A DNA stretch of 64,000 nucleotides from NCBI RefSeq assembly GCF_000725125.1, contig NZ_JFCB01000006.1, forward strand, positions 165,180 through 229,179, written 5' to 3'. Numbering within the stretch: the stretch's first letter is position 1; each line of letters begins with the position of its first letter. The notes under the pieces are model-generated. The model was not told where the DNA came from, did not search any database, and worked only from the letters and a program-made list of their open reading frames with translations. Made by a program: the position numbers and the translations under genes. Shown one piece after another: positions 23,784 through 34,027 of this stretch. Origin of the DNA: Streptomyces toyocaensis (lineage in GTDB: Bacteria; Actinomycetota; Actinomycetes; Streptomycetales; Streptomycetaceae).

Positions 23784-25196
23784 ATGACCGCACCAGTCAC
23801 CGCCTCAGCCCCCCTCACCGGCGACACGACCGTCCTGAGGTTCCCCAGCGGTTTCCGCTGGGGAACCGCCACGGCCGCCTACCAGATCGAGGGCGCCGCA
23901 GCCGAGGACGGCCGCACGCCCTCGATCTGGGACACCTTCAGCCGCACCCCGGGCAAGGTCCGCAACGGCGACACCGGCGACATCGCCGCCGACCACTACC
24001 ACCGCATGCACGAGGACGTCGCCCTCATGCGCCGCCTCGGGCTGACCGACTACCGGTTCTCCGTCGCCTGGCCCCGCGTGCAGCCCACCGGTCGCGGGCC
24101 CGCCGTGCAGAAGGGCCTCGACTTCTACCGGCGGCTCGCCGACGCCCTCCTGGACGCCGGTATCCGGCCGGTCGCCACCCTCTACCACTGGGACCTGCCC
24201 CAGGAGCTGGAGAACGCGGGCGGCTGGCCCGAGCGGGAGACCGCCCGGCGCTTCGCCGACTACGCCGCCCTGGTGGCCGAAGCCCTCGGCGACCGGATCG
24301 GCACCTGGACGACCCTCAACGAGCCGTGGTGCGCCGCCTTCCTCGGGTACGGAAACGGCGTGCACGCCCCCGGCCGCACCAGTCCCCTCGAGAGTCTGCG
24401 CGCGGCGCACCACCTCAACCTCGCGCACGGGTCGGCGGTCAGCGTGCTGCGCGACGCCCTGCCGGCCACGGCCCACGTGTCCCTGACCCTCAACCTCCAC
24501 TCCCTGCGTCCGCTCACGCAGTCGGCCGGCGACCTGGACGCCGTCCGCCGGATCGACGCCGTCGCCAACCGCGTCTTCCTCGACCCCGTCTTCCACGGGC
24601 GCCTCCCGGAGGACCTGGTCCGCGACACGGCGGCGATCACCGACTGGTCGTTCGTGCGGGACGGTGACCTCGCCACCTGCTCGGCGCCGATCGACTCGCT
24701 CGGCATCAACTACTACTCCCCCACCGTCGTGGCCGCCGGCCGGTCGGAATCGCCGTCCCCGTGGGCCGGTGCGGAGCGGCACGTCCGGTTCCTGCCCGCG
24801 CCGGGACCCCGGACGGCCATGGACTGGCCCGTGGACGCCGACGGGCTGTACGAGCTGCTGATCCGGCTGCGCGACGACCTGCCGGGCGTTCCCGTGATGG
24901 TCACCGAGAACGGCGCGGCGTACGACGACTACGCGGACCCGTCGGGGCAGGTGCACGATCCGGAGCGGATCGCCTACCTGCACAGCCACCTCACCGCCGT
25001 GCACCGGGCGATCGAGGAGGGCGCCGACGTGCGGGGCTACTTCCTGTGGTCGCTGCTGGACAACTTCGAGTGGGCCTACGGCTACAGCAAGAGGTTCGGC
25101 ATCGTGCACGTCGACTTCGCCACCCAGCGGCGCACTCCCAAGCAGAGTGCGGGCTGGTACGCGGAGGTCGTCGCCCGCAACGGGGTCGAGGCCTGA
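23784..25196 (+). CDS. Cytoplasmic GH1 beta-glucosidase (BglC-like)
   Basis: A 470-aa GH1 enzyme with the usual length and no signal peptide, so it acts on imported oligosaccharides. The start of the barrel ([20 protein letters not shown]), the acid/base Glu in WTTLNEPWC and the nucleophile Glu in [12 protein letters not shown] are all present, as is [20 protein letters not shown]. It releases glucose from beta-linked glucosides. It ends the importer operon 63 bp after permease 2, which completes a path from extracellular glucan to glucose: GH64/GH81 outside, import, hydrolysis inside. Confidence 0.96.
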   Translation: MTAPVTASAPLTGDTTVLRFPSGFRWGTATAAYQIEGAAAEDGRTPSIWDTFSRTPGKVRNGDTGDIAADHYHRMHEDVALMRRLGLTDYRFSVAWPRVQPTGRGPAVQKGLDFYRRLADALLDAGIRPVATLYHWDLPQELENAGGWPERETARRFADYAALVAEALGDRIGTWTTLNEPWCAAFLGYGNGVHAPGRTSPLESLRAAHHLNLAHGSAVSVLRDALPATAHVSLTLNLHSLRPLTQSAGDLDAVRRIDAVANRVFLDPVFHGRLPEDLVRDTAAITDWSFVRDGDLATCSAPIDSLGINYYSPTVVAAGRSESPSPWAGAERHVRFLPAPGPRTAMDWPVDADGLYELLIRLRDDLPGVPVMVTENGAAYDDYADPSGQVHDPERIAYLHSHLTAVHRAIEEGADVRGYFLWSLLDNFEWAYGYSKRFGIVHVDFATQRRTPKQSAGWYAEVVARNGVEA

Positions 25197-25211
25197 CGGG
25201 GGCGCCGGCCT

Positions 25212-25832
25212 TCAGCCGCCGGCCGGGCGCAGGCCCTCCAGGAGGGTGTCCACGACGCGTTCGGCGAGGTCGTCCGGGAGGTCGGCGTCGGGGTTCAGGA
25301 CGGTGCGGACGAGGAGCGGGCCCACGACGATGTCGTTGAGCAGCTCCAGGTCGACGTCGGCGCGGAGTTCGCCGTTCTCCCGGCCCCTGCGCAGCACCTC
25401 CAGGCCGAGCCTGCGGCGCGGCAGGATGACGGTGTCGTGGTAGGCGGCCCAGAGGCCGGGGCTGCTCTTCATCTGGGCGTGCACGTTGTGCAGGAGTGCC
25501 GGGCTCCTGCCGGCCAGGCCGCGCAGCCGCAGGGACTCCAGCAGGACGACGAGGTCGTCGCGCACGGAGGTGCCGGGCAGGTCGGGATCCGGGGGTTCCG
25601 CGGCGCGTATGACGTCGACGAAGAGTTCCTCCTTGCCGCTCCAGCGGCGGTAGATGGTGGCCTTGCCGACGCCCGCGGTGCGGGCGACACGCTCGATGGA
25701 GAGCTCCGCGAGGGGGACGCCGTCCTCCAGGAGCCGCATGACTCCCTCGATGATGGCGCGCTCGGCCGCCTCGCTGCGGGGGCGGCCCCGCGCGGGTGCC
25801 TGGTACCGGGGGCCGGTGCCGGCCGCACTCAC
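25212..25832 (-). CDS. TetR-family repressor of the adjacent MFS pump
   Basis: A 206-aa regulator with the TetR helix-turn-helix at about residues 20-66 (SIERVARTAGVGKATIYRRW). The C-terminal ligand domain is of the type found beside drug pumps. The GTG at 25832 is the first plausible start. It lies 76 bp downstream of the MFS gene on the same strand, and the 19-bp operator at 27522-27540 is placed to control both as one unit. It converges with the GH1 gene, 15 bp apart. Confidence 0.9.
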   Translation of the reverse strand: MSAAGTGPRYQAPARGRPRSEAAERAIIEGVMRLLEDGVPLAELSIERVARTAGVGKATIYRRWSGKEELFVDVIRAAEPPDPDLPGTSVRDDLVVLLESLRLRGLAGRSPALLHNVHAQMKSSPGLWAAYHDTVILPRRRLGLEVLRRGRENGELRADVDLELLNDIVVGPLLVRTVLNPDADLPDDLAERVVDTLLEGLRPAGG

Positions 25833-25908
25833 GTCGTCGGATCCTCTCGGTGGGCTGCGGTGATTCTCCCCGGTGGGGGGCGGCGACGGTCCACCGGCCC
25901 GTGGGTCG

Positions 25909-27498
25909 TCAGTCCGCCGCCGTCACCAGCTCCCGGTCCCGGCCGTCACCGTCCGGCGCCGGTGTGCGGCCGGGCAGGAACAGGGCGACGACGACCGCGC
26001 CCAGCACCGCGACGACCGCGCCCCACAGCGCCGTGACGTGCATGGCGTGCAGGAACGCGTCGGCGGCCGCGCCGGCCAGGGCCTCGCCGCGCGGGCCCAG
26101 CCGGTCCGCCACGGCCAGGGTGGCCTCGATGGACTCGCCGGCCGCGTGCCGGGCGCCGGGGGGCAGCAGGCCCAGCTCCTCCTCGACGTCGGTGCGGTAG
26201 GCGGTGGACAGGACGGAGCCGAGCACGGCGATGCCGAGGGCGCCGCCGACCTGGCGGAAGGTGTTGCTGAGCGCGGAGGCGGAGCCGGCCTTCTCGCGCG
26301 GCAGTGCCTGCATGACGACGACGCTGACCGGTGTCATCACGTACGCCATGCCGGTCCCCATCAGGAAGAAGAGCACCTCCAGGAGCCAGATCGGCGTGTC
26401 CCCGTCCAGGAGCGCGAACGCGGCCAGCATCGCCGCGAGCACCACCAGGCCGGCGGTCGTGGTGACCTTGCTGCCGACGCGGTCCACCATGAGGCGGGCC
26501 CGGGGCGCGAAGAGCATCTGCGTGGCGGCCAGCGGCAGCATCAGCAGGCCCGTCTCCAGCGGCGAGTGGCCGCGCACGCTCTGCAGGTAGAACACCGCGA
26601 AGAAGGTCACGCCCATCAGCGCGAAGAAGACCAGCGCGATCGCGGCGATCGAGGCGGAGAACACCGAGTTCCGGAAGGAGGAGATGTCGACGGACGGGTG
26701 GTCGCTGCGCTTCTCGAACACCACGAAGGCGGTCAGTACGGCGAGACCGGCGCCGATCGTCGCCAGCACGCCGGCGTCGGTGAAGTCGGCGAGCTGACCG
26801 CCCCTGATGATGCCGTACACCAGCAGGACCAGGCCGGTCACCGACAGCACGACACCGACGGGGTCGATCCGGCCGGGCTTCGGATCGCGGGAGTCGGGGA
26901 CCAGCCACAGCATCAGGGCTACGGCGAGGGCGACGATGGGCACGTTGACGAGGAAGACCGAGCCCCACCAGAAGTGGTCGAGGAGCAGTCCGCCGGTGAT
27001 CGGGCCGATCGCGATGGCCAGGCCCACTCCGCCGGTCCAGATGCCGATGGCCCTGGGCTGTTCGTCGCGTTCGAAGACGTGCATCAGGACGGCCATGGTG
27101 GCCGGCATGACGAACGCGGCGCCCAGGCCCATCACCGCGCGGAATCCGATCAGCTCGGCCGGGGAACCGGAGAACGCCGCGAGTGCCGAGCCGGCGCCGA
27201 ACACGGCGAGACCGGCGATGAGCACCTTCTTGCGGCCGAGCCGGTCACCCAGCAGCCCCGCGGTGAAGAGCAGGCCGGCGAAGACGAGCGTGTAGGCGTT
27301 GATGGCCCATTCCAGCTCGCTCTGGGTGGCGCCGAGGCCGGTGGGGGCGGGGGTGGAGATCGTCCGGATGGCGACGTTCAGGATCGAGTTGTCCAGGACG
27401 ACGATCAGCAGGCTCATCATCAGCACGCCGAGAATCACCCAGCGGCGCCGGTGCACGGCTTCCGGGATCCGGCGGGCGGGGACGGCAGGAGAAGTCAT
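25909..27498 (-). CDS. DHA2-type MFS drug exporter
   Basis: A 529-aa transporter with 14 predicted membrane helices, the size of the DHA2 (EmrB/QacA-like) family. Helix 1 has the motif [17 protein letters not shown], and motif A is [15 protein letters not shown]. The ATG at 27498 is chosen over an upstream GTG because it gives a short cytoplasmic tail ([20 protein letters not shown]) before helix 1 and lies directly after the operator. Proton-driven export of a drug or secondary metabolite is the likely role, repressed by the TetR gene next door. Confidence 0.93.
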   Translation of the reverse strand: MTSPAVPARRIPEAVHRRRWVILGVLMMSLLIVVLDNSILNVAIRTISTPAPTGLGATQSELEWAINAYTLVFAGLLFTAGLLGDRLGRKKVLIAGLAVFGAGSALAAFSGSPAELIGFRAVMGLGAAFVMPATMAVLMHVFERDEQPRAIGIWTGGVGLAIAIGPITGGLLLDHFWWGSVFLVNVPIVALAVALMLWLVPDSRDPKPGRIDPVGVVLSVTGLVLLVYGIIRGGQLADFTDAGVLATIGAGLAVLTAFVVFEKRSDHPSVDISSFRNSVFSASIAAIALVFFALMGVTFFAVFYLQSVRGHSPLETGLLMLPLAATQMLFAPRARLMVDRVGSKVTTTAGLVVLAAMLAAFALLDGDTPIWLLEVLFFLMGTGMAYVMTPVSVVVMQALPREKAGSASALSNTFRQVGGALGIAVLGSVLSTAYRTDVEEELGLLPPGARHAAGESIEATLAVADRLGPRGEALAGAAADAFLHAMHVTALWGAVVAVLGAVVVALFLPGRTPAPDGDGRDRELVTAAD

Positions 27499-27521
27499 GC
27501 GGTCCAGCGTAGGAAGTTCCG

Positions 27522-27540
27522 ATACGACACCGTCTCGTAT
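27522..27540. promoter_or_regulatory. TetR operator upstream of MFS gene
   Basis: ATACGACACCGTCTCGTAT: a 19-bp near-perfect palindrome (6-bp outer arms ATACGA/TCGTAT) starting 24 bp from the MFS start codon. It is the natural target of the linked TetR protein. Its inner GAGACGGTGTC resembles the boxes at 46004 and 46041. Confidence 0.75.
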
Positions 27541-27704
27541 TGGGGGCGTGTTGCCCGGGTTTGTCACGGGACGGCGTGACTCGCGAGGGTCGAGGGAGGG
27601 CCCGGAGGGCCGCCTCTGGCCCTCCGCCGGTGGAGGTGCCACCATGGACGTGGTCCGGGGACGCCGTCAGGGCGCCTCGAGATGACGTGTTGGGAGACGG
27701 TTCA

Positions 27705-28583
27705 ATGACGCAGCTTTCGGCTGCCCAGACCGGGTCGACGTCCGGTTCCCCCTCCGGCGGCACCACGCTGTACGGGGGCAAGGGCACGCGCCGTATCACT
27801 GTCCGCGACATCGCCGCCGCCAAGGGGCGCGGCGAGAAGTGGCCCATGCTCACCGCCTACGACGCGATGACCGCGTCCGTGTTCGACGAGGCGGGCATCC
27901 CGGTCATGCTCGTCGGCGACTCCGCCGGCAACTGCCACCTCGGGTACGACACCACCGTGCCCGTCACCCTCGACGAGATGACCATGCTGTCCGCCGCGGT
28001 CGTCCGGGGCACCTCACGGGCCCTGATCGTGGGCGACCTGCCCTTCGGCTCGTACCAGGAGGGGCCGGTGCAGGCGCTGCGCTCGGCGACCCGGCTGGTC
28101 AAGGAGGCCGGTGTGGGCGCCGTCAAGCTGGAGGGCGGGGAGCGGTCGCACCGGCAGATCGAGCTGCTGGTGGAGTCCGGCATCCCGGTCATGGCCCACA
28201 TCGGGCTGACCCCGCAGTCGGTGAACGCCATGGGCTACCGGGTGCAGGGGCGCGGCGAGGAGGCGGCGCAGCAGCTGCTGCGGGACGCCAAGGCCGTGCA
28301 GGACGCCGGCGCGTTCGCGGTGGTGCTGGAGCTGGTGCCGGCGGAGCTGGCCGCCGAGGTGACGCGGGTGCTGCAGATCCCGACCGTCGGGATCGGGGCG
28401 GGTCCCGAGACGGACGCCCAGGTGCTGGTGTGGACCGACATGCTCGGCCTGACCGGGGGCCGGGTGCCGAAGTTCGTCAAGCAGTACGCGGATCTGCGTG
28501 AGGTGATGCGCGGGGCCGCGAAGGCGTTCGCCGAGGACGTGGTCGGCGGGACGTTCCCGCAGGAGGCGCACTCCGTCCACTGA
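27705..28583 (+). CDS. panB: 3-methyl-2-oxobutanoate hydroxymethyltransferase
   Basis: The first committed enzyme of pantothenate synthesis, transferring a hydroxymethyl group from methylene-tetrahydrofolate to 2-oxoisovalerate. The 292-aa sequence has the PanB signatures [57 protein letters not shown] and [22 protein letters not shown]. An N-terminal extension of about 25 residues is common in actinomycetes. The ATG at 27705 follows GGGAGACGG. It stands alone and ends at a strong hairpin (28601-28640). Confidence 0.97.
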   Translation: MTQLSAAQTGSTSGSPSGGTTLYGGKGTRRITVRDIAAAKGRGEKWPMLTAYDAMTASVFDEAGIPVMLVGDSAGNCHLGYDTTVPVTLDEMTMLSAAVVRGTSRALIVGDLPFGSYQEGPVQALRSATRLVKEAGVGAVKLEGGERSHRQIELLVESGIPVMAHIGLTPQSVNAMGYRVQGRGEEAAQQLLRDAKAVQDAGAFAVVLELVPAELAAEVTRVLQIPTVGIGAGPETDAQVLVWTDMLGLTGGRVPKFVKQYADLREVMRGAAKAFAEDVVGGTFPQEAHSVH

Positions 28584-28600
28584 GCCATTGCCGCACCATC

Positions 28601-28640
28601 CGTCGGCCCCGCCGGTCCTCCCCCGCCGGCGGGGCCGACG
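28601..28640 (+). terminator. Terminator hairpin after panB
   Basis: A perfect 15-bp stem (28601-28615 with 28626-28640) and a 10-base loop, 17 bases after the panB stop. Confidence 0.8.
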
Positions 28641-28684
28641 CATGCCCGGGGCCGGGCGGGGGTGCCGACGGACGCCGGCGGGAC

Positions 28685-28733
28685 GTCGGTGCTCTGTCGG
28701 TGCTCTGTCGGTGCTCTGTCGGTGCTCTGTCGG
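28685..28733 (+). repeat. Four tandem 11-bp repeats before ABC exporter
   Basis: GTCGGTGCTCT is repeated four times without change (28685-28728), plus five bases of a fifth unit. The array ends 23 bp before the exporter ATG. An 11-bp period places each unit on the same face of DNA. SARP regulators bind 7-bp direct repeats with 4-bp spacers, also an 11-bp period, and a SARP gene lies next to this operon. Confidence 0.75.
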
Positions 28734-28756
28734 CGAGGGCTGGGAGCGTCATCGGC

Positions 28757-29773
28757 ATGACGCGAAACGACAAGGAACCGGGGAGCGCCGTGTCCGTGCG
28801 GGGGCTGGTCAAGCACTACGGGGAGACCAGGGCGCTGGACGGGGTCGATCTGGAGGTGCGTGAAGGCACCGTGATGGGGGTGCTCGGCCCGAACGGGGCC
28901 GGGAAGACGACGCTGGTGCGGATTCTGTCCACGCTGCTCGCACCGACGGCGGGGCACGCCACCGTGGCCGGGTACGACGTGGTGCGGCAGCCGCGGCAGC
29001 TGCGCAGGGTGATCGGGCTGACCGGGCAGTACGCCTCCGTGGACGAGAAGCTCCCGGGCTGGGAGAACCTGTATCTGATCGGGCGGCTGCTCGACCTGCC
29101 CCGCAAGGAGGCGCGGGCCCGCGCCGACGCGCTGCTGGAGCGGTTCTCGCTCACCGAGGCGGCCCGGCGGCCGGCGGCCACGTACTCGGGCGGTATGCGG
29201 CGGCGGCTGGACCTGGCCGCCTCGATGATCGGCCGGCCGGCCGTGCTGTACCTGGACGAGCCGACCACGGGCCTGGACCCCCGCACCCGCAACGAGGTGT
29301 GGGAGGAGGTCAGGCGGCTGGTCGGGGAGGGGGTGACGGTGCTGCTGACCACCCAGTACATGGAGGAGGCCGAACAGCTCGCCTCCGAGCTGACCGTCGT
29401 GGACCGGGGCAAGGTCATCGCGAGCGGCGGCATCGAGCAGCTCAAGGCCGCGGTGGGCGGCCGGACCCTGCGGGTCCGCCCGGCCGACCCGCTCCAGTTG
29501 CGCCCGCTGGCGGACGCCCTCGACACGCTGGGCATCACCGGACTCGCCGGCACCACCGTCGACACCGAGCGGGGTGCCGTGCTCGTCCCGGTGCTGAGTG
29601 ACGAGCAGCTGACCGCCGTGATCGGCGCGGTCACCGCGCGCGGGATCACACTCAGCTCCGTCAGCACCGAACTGCCCAGCCTGGACGAGGTGTTCCTGTC
29701 CCTCACCGGCCACCGCGCCGGTGTCCCGCAGGACGCCGTACCCGCCGGGACCCGCGAGGAGGTCGCCGCATGA
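28757..29773 (+). CDS. DrrA-like ABC exporter ATP-binding protein
   Basis: A 338-aa ATPase with Walker A (LGPNGAGKTTLVRIL), signature (YSGGMRRRLDLAAS), Walker B (VLYLDEPTTGLDP) and H-loop (LLTTQYMEEAEQLA). The length and C-terminal domain of about 100 residues match the DrrA daunorubicin-type exporter subfamily. The ATG at 28757 begins MTRNDKEPG. It overlaps the permease start by four bases (ATGA). The 11-bp repeat array is directly upstream. It probably powers export of a hydrophobic compound; self-resistance is one possibility. Confidence 0.93.
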   Translation: MTRNDKEPGSAVSVRGLVKHYGETRALDGVDLEVREGTVMGVLGPNGAGKTTLVRILSTLLAPTAGHATVAGYDVVRQPRQLRRVIGLTGQYASVDEKLPGWENLYLIGRLLDLPRKEARARADALLERFSLTEAARRPAATYSGGMRRRLDLAASMIGRPAVLYLDEPTTGLDPRTRNEVWEEVRRLVGEGVTVLLTTQYMEEAEQLASELTVVDRGKVIASGGIEQLKAAVGGRTLRVRPADPLQLRPLADALDTLGITGLAGTTVDTERGAVLVPVLSDEQLTAVIGAVTARGITLSSVSTELPSLDEVFLSLTGHRAGVPQDAVPAGTREEVAA

Positions 29774-30588
29774 GCGGGACCGCCGTGACGACCGGCCTCC
29801 GCGCGGACGCGCGCATCCCCCTGCGCGCCCACCTGCGGCACACCGGGGCCCTCGTGCGCCGCAACATGCTGTGGATCCGGCAGGACCCGGAGTCGATGTT
29901 CGACGCCGTGCTGTTCCCGATCGTGTTCACCCTGCTGTTCGTGTACGTCTTCGGCGGCTCGATCGGGCAGTCGCTGGGCGGCGGGCAGGAGGCGTACGTG
30001 CAGTACATCGTGCCCGGCCTGATGGCCATGATGGGCATGAACATGGCCCAGGGAGTGGGCACCGGGTTCAACCAGGACTTCAACACCGGGGTCATGGACC
30101 GCTTCCGGTCGCTGCCGATCGGGCGGGGCTCGGTGCTGTTCGCGAAGATCTCGGTCGAGATGGTGCGGATGCTGATCGCCACCGCCGTCCTGCTGGTCGT
30201 CGGTGTCCTCGTCGGCTTCGACATCACCCACTGGCCGGGGCTGTTCGCGGCCGTGGGGCTGTCCGCGGTGTTCGGCTCGGCCCTGATGTGGATCTTCCTC
30301 ACGCTGGGGGTGGTGATGAAGAACGCCCAGTCGGTGCAGGCGATGGGCTTCCTGGTGCTGATGCCGCTGCAGTTCGGCTCGTCGATCTTCGCGCCGCCGC
30401 AGTCGATGCCGGGCTGGCTGGAGAGGTTCACCGAGTACAACCCGCTGTCGGCGCTGGCGGACGCCGCGCGCGGGCTGATGGTGGGCGGCCCGGTGGCGCA
30501 CGACCTGTGGATGACGCTGGGCTGGTCGGTGGGGATCACCGCGGTGATGGCGCCGGTCGCGATCCGGAAGTTCCGTACGAAGCACTGA
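29770..30588 (+). CDS. DrrB-like ABC-2 exporter permease
   Basis: A 272-aa membrane protein with six helices of the ABC-2 type. It contains LRHTGALVRRNMLWIRQDPE, MDRFRSLPIGRGSVLFAKI (the conserved coupling region) and FTEYNPLSALADAARGLMVG (the C-terminal signature of DrrB/NodJ permeases). It is translationally coupled to the ATPase gene. Its stop is immediately followed by the stop of the convergent SARP gene with no space for a terminator, so transcripts of the two must overlap. Confidence 0.93.
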   Translation: MSGTAVTTGLRADARIPLRAHLRHTGALVRRNMLWIRQDPESMFDAVLFPIVFTLLFVYVFGGSIGQSLGGGQEAYVQYIVPGLMAMMGMNMAQGVGTGFNQDFNTGVMDRFRSLPIGRGSVLFAKISVEMVRMLIATAVLLVVGVLVGFDITHWPGLFAAVGLSAVFGSALMWIFLTLGVVMKNAQSVQAMGFLVLMPLQFGSSIFAPPQSMPGWLERFTEYNPLSALADAARGLMVGGPVAHDLWMTLGWSVGITAVMAPVAIRKFRTKH

Positions 30589-33500
30589 TCAGGCCCGTCC
30601 GAGCAGGGCGTCGGCCTCCTCCGGGGGGAGGCCGGCGCCCTCGGCGTACGCGGTCTCGTACGCCGCGTCGCCGAGTGCCGCCCGGATGCGTGCCTCGGCG
30701 CGCTCGCGCATCTCGCGTTCCAGTCTCCCGGCGTGGTGTCCGGGCGGCAGCCGGGAGTCGGCCGCGCCGAGGCAGCGGGCCGCGTCCCGGGCGTGCCGCC
30801 CGCCGTCGAGTCCGGCGAGCGCGGCGGCGCCCAGGGTGAGGTACGACGAGCGCATGTGGGGTGCCATGGCGGCGGACAGCGGGTCGTCCGCCTGCCGGAG
30901 GGCCTCGCGGATGACGACCATGGCCTGCTCGTCGTTGCCGTCGGCCACCTCCACCCAGGCCTCGGCACCGAGGATGAAGGCGTCGAAGACGACGTAGTGC
31001 GCGAGGCGGAACTCCTCGCGCAGAGCCCGCAGATGCTCCCGGGCCTCGGCCGTACGCCCCACGGTGCCGAGCCAGCCGGCCAGGAAGAGCCGGGCGGCGG
31101 GCAGGGCCTCGCTGTGCCGCCCGCGCGTGCTGTCGATGACCTCACGCAGCAGTCGCTCACCACGCTCCGTCCGGCCCGCCTCCAGCAGCGCACCGCCGAG
31201 CCGGGCCGAGAGGACGGCCACGTGGGCCCGGGCGCCCAGGCTTTCGGCGTACCCGATCGCCGCCTCGTAGTCCGCGGCGGCGGCCTCGTACGCGCCGCTG
31301 CGTTCGTGGGCCTCACCGCGCGCGGAGAGGGCCTCGGCGAGGCCCCAGGTGTCGCCCAGCCGGCGGTGGATCGCCAGGGCCTCGTCGGCGTCGCGGCGCG
31401 CGTCACCGGCCCAGTCACTGCGGTTGGCCAGGAAGTTGGCGCGCAGTTGGAGGTTGCAGGCCAGCTCCCACTCGAACCCGGGGTGCTCCCGGGACGCGCG
31501 GATGGCCGCGTCGACCACGTGGCGCAGCCGCTCCATGTCCCCGATCAGCATCACGGCGAACGTCCAGAGAAGGCCGGGCGGCCGGCAGACCTGCGGCATC
31601 CCCGGCTCGTACGTCGCGGCGATGAGGCGCAGCTTGTGCTGTGCCTGCGGGGTCTGCCAGTCGTCCAGCTCCGTGTCCATGTGGGCCATGTGGGCCAGGT
31701 GCACCCCGCGCCGGGCCTCGGCGAGGACCTCACCGGTCATCGGGGGCGGGGCGTCGGTGCAGCGCCGCCACAGCGGGGCGGCGGGCCGGACCGGTTCGGT
31801 GAAGGGGTCGGGGGCGAGGGCCATGACCTCGGCGCACCAGGTGCGGGCCTCGATGCGCAGATCGCGCATCTGCCAGTACCAGACGAGCGAGAGGGTGATG
31901 CAGAGTGCCTCCTGCTCGTCGCGCAGGGCGAGGGCGTGGCGCAGAGCCGTGCGCAGGTTCTCGTACTCCCGCTCCAGCCGCGCGATGGCGGCCGGCTGGC
32001 CCGGACCGCGCAGCAACGGCTCCGTGGTGCGGGCGAGTTCGCGGTAGTGCGTCAGATGCGCCCGCTCGGCCCCGGAGCGCCGGCCGGACTCGTCGAGGCG
32101 TTCGCCCGCGTACTCGGCGACCGTCTCCAGGAGCCGGTAGCGCATCTCGCCGTCCCCCGAAGGGGCGGCGACCACCAGGGACTTGTCGACCAGGGAGCCG
32201 AGGGCCTCCAGTGCGGCGGGGCCGCACACGGCCTCGGCGGCGGCGAGGTCGCACCCGCCCGCGAACACCGACAGGCGCCCCAGCACGTCGCGTTCGTCCG
32301 CGTCGAGCAGGTCCCAGGACCAGTCGACGACGGCCCTCAGGGTCTGCTGGCGGGGGAGGACGGTGCGGCTGCCGGAGGTGAGCAGGCGGAAGCGGTCGTC
32401 GAGCCGGTCGGCGATCTGGCGCGGGGTGAGCATCCGCAGCCGGGCCGCGGCGAGTTCGATGGCCAGGGGCAGTCCGTCGAGACGGCGGCAGATCTCGGCG
32501 CAGGCCTCCGGGTCGTCGCCGGTGGTGAAGCCGGGGCGGGCGGCCGCCCCGCGGTCGGCGAGCAGGCGCAGGGCGACCGGCTCGGGCAGCGGCTCGACCG
32601 GGCGCAGCAACTCCCCGCGCACACCCAGGGGTTCGCGGCTGGTGGCGAGGACGGTGAGGCGGGGGCAGCGCTTCAGCAGCGTCTCGGCGAGGTGGGCGGC
32701 GGCCTCGACGACGTGTTCGCAGTTGTCGAGGATCAGCAGCATGCGGCGGGGGCCGCAGTGCTCGGCGAGGCGCTCCACCGGGTCGGCGTGCCGCTCGGCG
32801 ACGGCTCTCATGCTCTCGGCGCCGGCGCCGTACAGGACGGTCTCGCGGGCGCCGACGGCGGTGAGTACGGCCTCGGGGACGTCGTCGGGGTCGTCCACCG
32901 GGGCGAGTTCGGCGAGCCACACGCCGTCGGGGGTGGTCCGCCGCACGGTCTCGGCGGCCTCCTGCGACAGGCGGGTCTTGCCCGCCCCGCCCGGTCCGAG
33001 GAGCGTGACCAGACGGGCGGCGGCGAGGTCCGCGCGCAGGGCCTCGATGTCGTCCTCGCGGCCGACGAACGAGGTCAGCCGGGCCCGCAGGTTGCCGGGC
33101 GGCTCACTCCCCCGGGCCCCGGGCGCCGGCTCCGGTCTCAGCAGTTCGGCGTGGAGTGCGCGCAGTCCGGTGCCGGGGTCGGAGCCGAGGCGGTCGGCCA
33201 GCAGGCGGCGCACGTCCTCGTAGGCGGCCAGGGCCTCGGCGGTGCGGCCCGTGGCGCGCAGGGCGCGCAGCCGCAGCGCCTGGAGGGGCTCGTCGAGGGG
33301 GTGGTCGCCGCACAGCGCGGTCAGTTCGGGCAGGGACCGCTCGGCGTCGCCGAGGGCGAGGGCGGCGGTGTGCCGGGCGCGCAGCACGTCCAGGTGCCGG
33401 GTCTCGACGCGGGCCGCCTCCGCGGTGCGGTCGGGCAGGCCGGCCAGGGCGGGGCCGCCGCGCCACAGGGCGAGGGCGTCGTCCAGGACGGCGGCCGCCT

Positions 33501-33861
33501 TGGCGGCGTCGCCGTCGGCCAGGGCGCGCAGGCCCTCGCCGGCCAGCCGCTCGAAGCGGTGCAGGTCGATGTCGTCGGGCCCGGCGGTGAGCCGGTAACC
33601 GCCGTCGACGGAGGCCACCGCGTCCGGGCCGATCACCCGGCGCAGCCGCCCGACGAGGGCCTGCAGCGCCCCGGTCGCGTCGGCCGGCGGGTCACCGTCC
33701 CACACCTCGTCGACCAGCAGGCCCACGGGGACCGTGCGCCCGGGCCGCAGGGCGAGCACGGTCAGCAGCGCGCGCAGCCGCGCCCCGCCCACGGGGACGA
33801 CGGTGCCGTCCGGGCCAAGTGCCTGGGTGGTGCCGAGGATGCGGTAGCGCACGGGGTCCAT
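30589..33861 (-). CDS. AfsR/SARP-type large transcriptional regulator
   Basis: A 1090-aa regulator. An OmpR-like DNA-binding domain (about 1-95, RYRILGTTQALGPDG) and a bacterial activator domain (about 98-245) form the SARP part. An NB-ARC ATPase follows (P-loop GPGGAGKTRLS near 289-299, LLILDNCEHVV as Walker B, and LPLAIELAAARLRML). A C-terminal half of TPR-like helical repeats completes it (about 700-1060). This order is that of AfsR-family pleiotropic regulators of secondary metabolism. The ATG at 33861 starts MDPVRYRIL. The adjacent ABC exporter with 11-bp repeats is a likely target (inference). No pathway-specific genes are beside it. Confidence 0.93.
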   Translation of the reverse strand: MDPVRYRILGTTQALGPDGTVVPVGGARLRALLTVLALRPGRTVPVGLLVDEVWDGDPPADATGALQALVGRLRRVIGPDAVASVDGGYRLTAGPDDIDLHRFERLAGEGLRALADGDAAKAAAVLDDALALWRGGPALAGLPDRTAEAARVETRHLDVLRARHTAALALGDAERSLPELTALCGDHPLDEPLQALRLRALRATGRTAEALAAYEDVRRLLADRLGSDPGTGLRALHAELLRPEPAPGARGSEPPGNLRARLTSFVGREDDIEALRADLAAARLVTLLGPGGAGKTRLSQEAAETVRRTTPDGVWLAELAPVDDPDDVPEAVLTAVGARETVLYGAGAESMRAVAERHADPVERLAEHCGPRRMLLILDNCEHVVEAAAHLAETLLKRCPRLTVLATSREPLGVRGELLRPVEPLPEPVALRLLADRGAAARPGFTTGDDPEACAEICRRLDGLPLAIELAAARLRMLTPRQIADRLDDRFRLLTSGSRTVLPRQQTLRAVVDWSWDLLDADERDVLGRLSVFAGGCDLAAAEAVCGPAALEALGSLVDKSLVVAAPSGDGEMRYRLLETVAEYAGERLDESGRRSGAERAHLTHYRELARTTEPLLRGPGQPAAIARLEREYENLRTALRHALALRDEQEALCITLSLVWYWQMRDLRIEARTWCAEVMALAPDPFTEPVRPAAPLWRRCTDAPPPMTGEVLAEARRGVHLAHMAHMDTELDDWQTPQAQHKLRLIAATYEPGMPQVCRPPGLLWTFAVMLIGDMERLRHVVDAAIRASREHPGFEWELACNLQLRANFLANRSDWAGDARRDADEALAIHRRLGDTWGLAEALSARGEAHERSGAYEAAAADYEAAIGYAESLGARAHVAVLSARLGGALLEAGRTERGERLLREVIDSTRGRHSEALPAARLFLAGWLGTVGRTAEAREHLRALREEFRLAHYVVFDAFILGAEAWVEVADGNDEQAMVVIREALRQADDPLSAAMAPHMRSSYLTLGAAALAGLDGGRHARDAARCLGAADSRLPPGHHAGRLEREMRERAEARIRAALGDAAYETAYAEGAGLPPEEADALLGRA

Positions 33862-34027
33862 TGTCTCCGGTGGTGGTCGGAACGGTCATGGGGCGGTGCC
33901 GGACCGCGGCGGGGCCGTCCCACCCTGCAGGGAACCGGCCGCCGGCGCGAGACGTTTTCCCGGTGCGCCCGGTACCGTCGGGCAGTCCCCGCGGGTCCCC
34001 CGCGTGCCCGGCCGTCCAGGGAGCCCC

